This document shows, one piece after another, positions 61,273 through 64,000 of a DNA stretch of 64,000 nt. Source of the stretch: Uliginosibacterium sp. (lineage in GTDB: Bacteria > Pseudomonadota > Gammaproteobacteria > Burkholderiales > Rhodocyclaceae); assembly GCA_016718265.1 (NCBI GenBank), contig JADKDZ010000029.1, positions 62,001 through 126,000 on the forward strand. The letters are read 5' to 3'. The translations under genes and the position numbers were made by a program. Positions within the stretch are counted from its first letter, which is position 1, and each line of letters starts with the position of its first letter. Below the pieces are notes generated by a model, which was not told the origin of the DNA, did no database searches, and saw only the letters and a list, made by a program, of their open reading frames with translations.

Positions 61273-62127
61273 TCAAGCCCTGATCTTGCCCAGCAGATCG
61301 TCGAGCTGATCCAGGCTGGCAAATTCGATGGTGACGGCGCCAACGCCTTTCTTGTTGGCCTTGATCTTCACCACTGCGCCGAGCTTGTCGGCCAGTTCTT
61401 CTTCGAGGCGGAGCACGTCCCGGTTGGGCTCTGCGCGAGCTTTCAGACTCTTGTCCTTTGGGCTGAGCTCGGCGTGGACGAGCTTCTCGATCTCGCGTAC
61501 CGAGAGACGCTTGGCGACGACCTGATTCGCGAAGAGTACCTGTTGCGCGGGTTCGACGGAGAGCAAGGCACGGGCGTGGCCCATCTCGATATCGCCCGCC
61601 ATCAGCAGCTCGCGCACGGGCTCAGGCAGATGCAGGAGGCGCAGCAGATTGGAGGTGGCGGGACGCGAGCGGCCAACCGCGTCCGCGGCCTGCTGGTGGG
61701 TCATGTCGAATTCTTCGATCAGGCGATGGATGCCGAGCGCTTCTTCGAGCGGATTGAGGTTCTCGCGCTGAATGTTTTCGATCAGCGACATGGCCAGCGC
61801 AGCTTCATCCGGAATCTCGCGGATGATCACCGGCACTTCGGCGAGTTCGGCAAGCTGCGCAGCCCGCCAACGACGCTCCCCGGCAATGATCTCGTAGCGG
61901 TCTTCCCCCACGCTGCGCACGATGATGGGCTGCATCACGCCCTGAGTACGGATCGAGGCCGCCAGCTCTTCGAGCGAGCCCGCATCCATGCGTGTACGCG
62001 GCTGGTATTTGCCAGGCTGCAACCTGCCGGTGGCGAGTGTGGTGAGGTTGCCGGCATCGGCAGGCAGGGTGTCGCCGCCCAGCAGCGTTTCGAGGCCGCG
62101 ACCGAGGCCTTTCATTTTTGGTTTCAT
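61273..62127 (-). CDS. parB: Chromosome-partitioning protein ParB
   Basis: A 284-residue ParB. Residues about 30-120 form the N-terminal CTP-binding domain (LQPGKYQPRTRMD; EIIAGERRWRAAQLAEL, the GERR box). About 120-220 hold the helix-turn-helix for parS binding (THQQAADAVGRSRPATSNLL). The C-terminal dimer part ends ASLDQLDDLLGKIRA. It spreads on DNA around parS and works with ParA. The start codon overlaps the hepT stop by 4 bases (ATGA). No 16-bp parS is visible in the window. Confidence 0.98.
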   Translation of the reverse strand: MKPKMKGLGRGLETLLGGDTLPADAGNLTTLATGRLQPGKYQPRTRMDAGSLEELAASIRTQGVMQPIIVRSVGEDRYEIIAGERRWRAAQLAELAEVPVIIREIPDEAALAMSLIENIQRENLNPLEEALGIHRLIEEFDMTHQQAADAVGRSRPATSNLLRLLHLPEPVRELLMAGDIEMGHARALLSVEPAQQVLFANQVVAKRLSVREIEKLVHAELSPKDKSLKARAEPNRDVLRLEEELADKLGAVVKIKANKKGVGAVTIEFASLDQLDDLLGKIRA

Positions 62128-62489
62128 AAGTCGGTGTCGCGCCTGTGCGTGCAGGCGATGGTGTCGAGTTGTGGAATCAGTTTTGGAATTTCCTGGCGCG
62201 CGGTTGACCAGACGAGCTGCAAGTCGATTTCAAAGTAGTCGTGAATCAGCTTGTCACGAAAAGCCGCCATATAGCGCCAGGGCAGCTCGGGATGGCGATC
62301 CCTCAAGCTGGCTGGCAGCTTCTTGCACGCCTCGCCGAGGACTTCAAAGCACTGGATCACCGCGCGCTGACGCATGCGATCCTGCATGAAGACGGCTTGG
62401 TCGACAGCGCAGAACTCCTGAATCTCGCGAGCAGCCTGCAGCATGTCGTACAGACATAGATCGACGTTGCGGATGGACTTGGCGTTCAT
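62124..62489 (-). CDS. hepT: HepT-like HEPN toxin (RNase), DUF86
   Basis: A 121-residue HEPN-domain protein. The RNase motif R-x4-H-x-Y is present as R78...H83-x-Y85 (FRDKLIHDYF), with helices around it (NVDLCLYDMLQAAREIQEF). HepT proteins cut RNA and are held inactive when the tyrosine of this motif is adenylylated by the partner MntA. I start at ATG 62489, which overlaps the mntA stop by 4 bases; its own stop overlaps the parB start by 4 bases. So a full MNT/HEPN toxin lies between parA and parB. Confidence 0.92.
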   Translation of the reverse strand: MNAKSIRNVDLCLYDMLQAAREIQEFCAVDQAVFMQDRMRQRAVIQCFEVLGEACKKLPASLRDRHPELPWRYMAAFRDKLIHDYFEIDLQLVWSTARQEIPKLIPQLDTIACTHRRDTDL

Positions 62490-62776
62490 AGTGCGCGTGC
62501 CTCGCTCAGCACGGCATCGCGGATTCTTGCATGCAGACCGTTGGGCGTGGCGAGGTCGACCTTGCATTCCAGAAGCGCCTCAAGGGCTTCCTGCAAGGCA
62601 AAGACGTCAAACAGGGTTGAGCCGGGCTGGAAGTCCGCGAGCAGATCAATATCGCTGTCCTCCCGATCATTGCCATGCAACACCGAACCGAATACTCGAA
62701 GGTGTGCGGCATGGTGGCGCGTGGCCAGTTCAAGAATGGCGGCACGCTGGTGCTGGAGGCGTTCGCTCGGGCGCAT
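62486..62776 (-). CDS. mntA: MntA-type nucleotidyltransferase antitoxin
   Basis: A 96-residue minimal nucleotidyltransferase with the catalytic motif GS-x10-D-x-D (GSVLHGNDREDSDID; S31, D42, D44) and a C-terminal helical part (LQEALEALLECKVDLATPNG). Members of this family add AMP to the tyrosine of the HEPN partner. It begins 5 bases after parA's stop and its own stop overlaps the hepT start by 4 bases, so it belongs to the par operon. Confidence 0.9.
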   Translation of the reverse strand: MRPSERLQHQRAAILELATRHHAAHLRVFGSVLHGNDREDSDIDLLADFQPGSTLFDVFALQEALEALLECKVDLATPNGLHARIRDAVLSEARAL

Positions 62777-62781
62777 GGGCG

Positions 62782-63552
62782 TTACAGGGCCTTGATCCGC
62801 TCGATCATCTCGGCGGCGAAAGTCAGATAGGCTTGTGACCCCTTGGCGGCCTTGTCGAAAATCACGCCCGGCAGACCGTGGCTCGGGGCTTCGGCGAGGC
62901 GCACATTCCGCGGGATGATGGCCTTGAACACCTTGTCGCCAAAGTGCGCTTCGAGCTGATCGGACACCTGTTGCGAGAGCGTGGAACGCGGATCGAACAT
63001 CACCCGCAGGAGGCCGATGATCTTGAGATCGCGATTGAGCTTGGCATGCACCTGCTTGATGGTGTTGACGAGGTCGGAGAGGCCTTCAAGCGCGTAGTAC
63101 TCGCACTGCATCGGGATGATCACGCCATGGGCTGCACACAGGCCGTTGAGGGTGAGCATGGAGAGCGAGGGCGGGCAATCGATCAGGATGAAGTCGTAAT
63201 CGGCTTCGACCTTGGCCAAAGCGTCCTTGAGGCGCTTCTCTCGGTTATCCAGTTGCACAAGATCGATCTCGGCACCGGCGAGCTCACGGTTGGCAGCCAG
63301 TACGTCGTAAGCCCCAGCCTCGGACCGGGCGCGGGCAGCGGAAACCTCGCTCTGCCCGATCAAGACCTGGTACACCGTGGTTGCCACGGCCCGCTTGTCG
63401 ACCCCGGAGCCCATGGTGGCATTGCCCCGCGGATCGAGGTCAACCAGCAGTACACGCTGCGCGTGAGCCGCCAGCGCCGCGGCAAGATTGACGGTGGTGG
63501 TGGTTTTGCCCACGCCACCTTTCTGGTTGGCTACTGCAAAGATTCGGGCCAT
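62782..63552 (-). CDS. parA: Chromosome-partitioning ATPase ParA
   Basis: A 256-residue ParA/Soj-type ATPase with deviant Walker A KGGVGKTT (residues 11-18, signature lysine K11), RVLLVDLDPRGNATMGSGVD, the Walker B region DFILIDCPPSLSMLTLNGLC, and PMQCEYYALEGL. It binds DNA without sequence specificity and moves ParB-parS complexes. Start at ATG 63552 (MARIFAVANQ), 2 bases after rsmG's stop; a longer frame upstream overlaps rsmG and is not used. Confidence 0.98.
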   Translation of the reverse strand: MARIFAVANQKGGVGKTTTTVNLAAALAAHAQRVLLVDLDPRGNATMGSGVDKRAVATTVYQVLIGQSEVSAARARSEAGAYDVLAANRELAGAEIDLVQLDNREKRLKDALAKVEADYDFILIDCPPSLSMLTLNGLCAAHGVIIPMQCEYYALEGLSDLVNTIKQVHAKLNRDLKIIGLLRVMFDPRSTLSQQVSDQLEAHFGDKVFKAIIPRNVRLAEAPSHGLPGVIFDKAAKGSQAYLTFAAEMIERIKAL

Positions 63553-63554
63553 GG

Positions 63555-64000
63555 TCAGTTCCGGGTAATGAACAGGAGGTGTCGTTCGGCATCGACGCCG
63601 GGCACGTGCAAGCGGCGCGATTCGCGCAAGCGGAAGCCTGACGGCAGCGCGTCGAGTTCGTCTTGAGGGTAAACGCCTTTCATGGCGACCCACTCCCCAT
63701 CGGGCGCGACAAGGTGATCGGTCAGCGTGACGAAGTCATTCAGGCTGGCGAATGCACGTGACGATACGGCCGGATAAAGCTGCTCAGGCTTGAGATTCTC
63801 GACACGGAGGTTGTGCACGGAAAGATTCGCAAGGCCCAGTTCGGCCTTGGCCTGCAGCAGGAAGCTGGCCTTCTTGCCCACCGTCTCCACCAGCGCAACC
63901 GCACAATCCGGCCGGCAGATCGCCAGCGGGATTCCTGGCAAACCGCCACCACTGCCGATATCGGCGACGCGCGTGAGGTGCTGGACGTGAGGCAGAATGG
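63555..64000 (-). CDS. rsmG: 16S rRNA (guanine527-N7)-methyltransferase, C-terminal part
   Basis: The last about 148 residues of RsmG (GidB), open to the window edge. Seen: VADIGSGGGLPGIPLAICRP (SAM loop), VALVETVGKKASFLLQAKAE, VSSRAFASLNDFV and VAMKGVYPQDELDALPSGFR. It methylates G527 of 16S rRNA with SAM. The rsmG-parA-parB order is conserved in Proteobacteria; here mntA-hepT are added. The N-terminus is outside the window. Confidence 0.97.
   Translation of the reverse strand, partial: ILPHVQHLTRVADIGSGGGLPGIPLAICRPDCAVALVETVGKKASFLLQAKAELGLANLSVHNLRVENLKPEQLYPAVSSRAFASLNDFVTLTDHLVAPDGEWVAMKGVYPQDELDALPSGFRLRESRRLHVPGVDAERHLLFITRN

Noticed and set aside
61273..64000. parS centromere site near parAB
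   Set aside because: I looked for the 16-bp palindrome with a CACGTG centre; none with matching arms was seen here. CACGTG elsewhere (for example in the fasciclin genes) is within coding sequence and lacks the flanks.

Overview
The window looks like a stretch of chromosome from a GC-rich Betaproteobacterium, most likely of the Rhodocyclales type. I infer this from the rsmG-parA-parB order, aerobic hemF, the purE-purK pair, the YegQ/TrhP-type U32 protein and many betaproteobacterial families. I cannot name the genus. About 60 protein genes are supported. I see no rRNA, tRNA, CRISPR array or classical insertion sequence.

Layout. 1-8.3 kb: the end of an MsbA-related ABC exporter with a frameshift, a MAPEG protein, a coupled tautomerase/DsrE pair (the tautomerase appears to start at CTG), a DMT transporter divergent from a LysR gene, an AraC regulator, a membrane protein with an SDR, and a Tim44-like protein. 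8.6-13.6 kb: a MacAB-like efflux operon (membrane fusion protein, permease, ATPase) beside an outer-membrane beta-barrel. 14-19.9 kb: a MocR regulator divergent from a rhodanese with a visible operator, then an AhpD-like protein in an operon with a hybrid histidine kinase. 20-27 kb: a more AT-rich accessory island with 130-bp inverted-repeat elements and an Rhs locus. That locus has a broken Rhs front part, a secreted Ig/YD-repeat Rhs protein with an unrecognised 137-residue C-terminal tip, and a HEAT-repeat gene 3 bases downstream that is probably its immunity gene. 27-43.5 kb: a lipoprotein, a membrane diguanylate cyclase, a DUF2157 / DUF4401-GDYXXLXY pair, an UshA-like nucleotidase, VOC, AraC-GyrI, hydrolase and NUDIX genes, two fasciclin proteins, a LysR/epimerase divergon and a DUF3592 protein. 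43.7-54.6 kb: a sedolisin lipoprotein, a DMT transporter, two exported proteins, hemF, purK-purE, an SbtA-like bicarbonate transporter divergent from a CbbR-like LysR gene, and a SLOG-family protein. 55.4-64 kb: DUF1993, a U32 tRNA-hydroxylation protein, a TonB-like protein, glycerol dehydrogenase, and a tight operon rsmG-parA-mntA-hepT-parB followed by GNAT and cupin genes.

The two most striking systems are a complete MNT/HEPN (MntA-HepT) toxin-antitoxin pair coupled by 4-base overlaps between parA and parB, and the Rhs toxin tip with its HEAT-repeat partner. Several repeat families fill the gaps. One 130-bp terminal-inverted-repeat element occurs twice with a compensatory base change in its two arms, and a 189-bp element appears to be inserted in another repeat whose empty copy lies 8 kb away. 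Two G/C homopolymer-rich patches (about 50.04 and 53.03 kb) and one frameshift in a C run look as much like sequencing or assembly trouble as biology.
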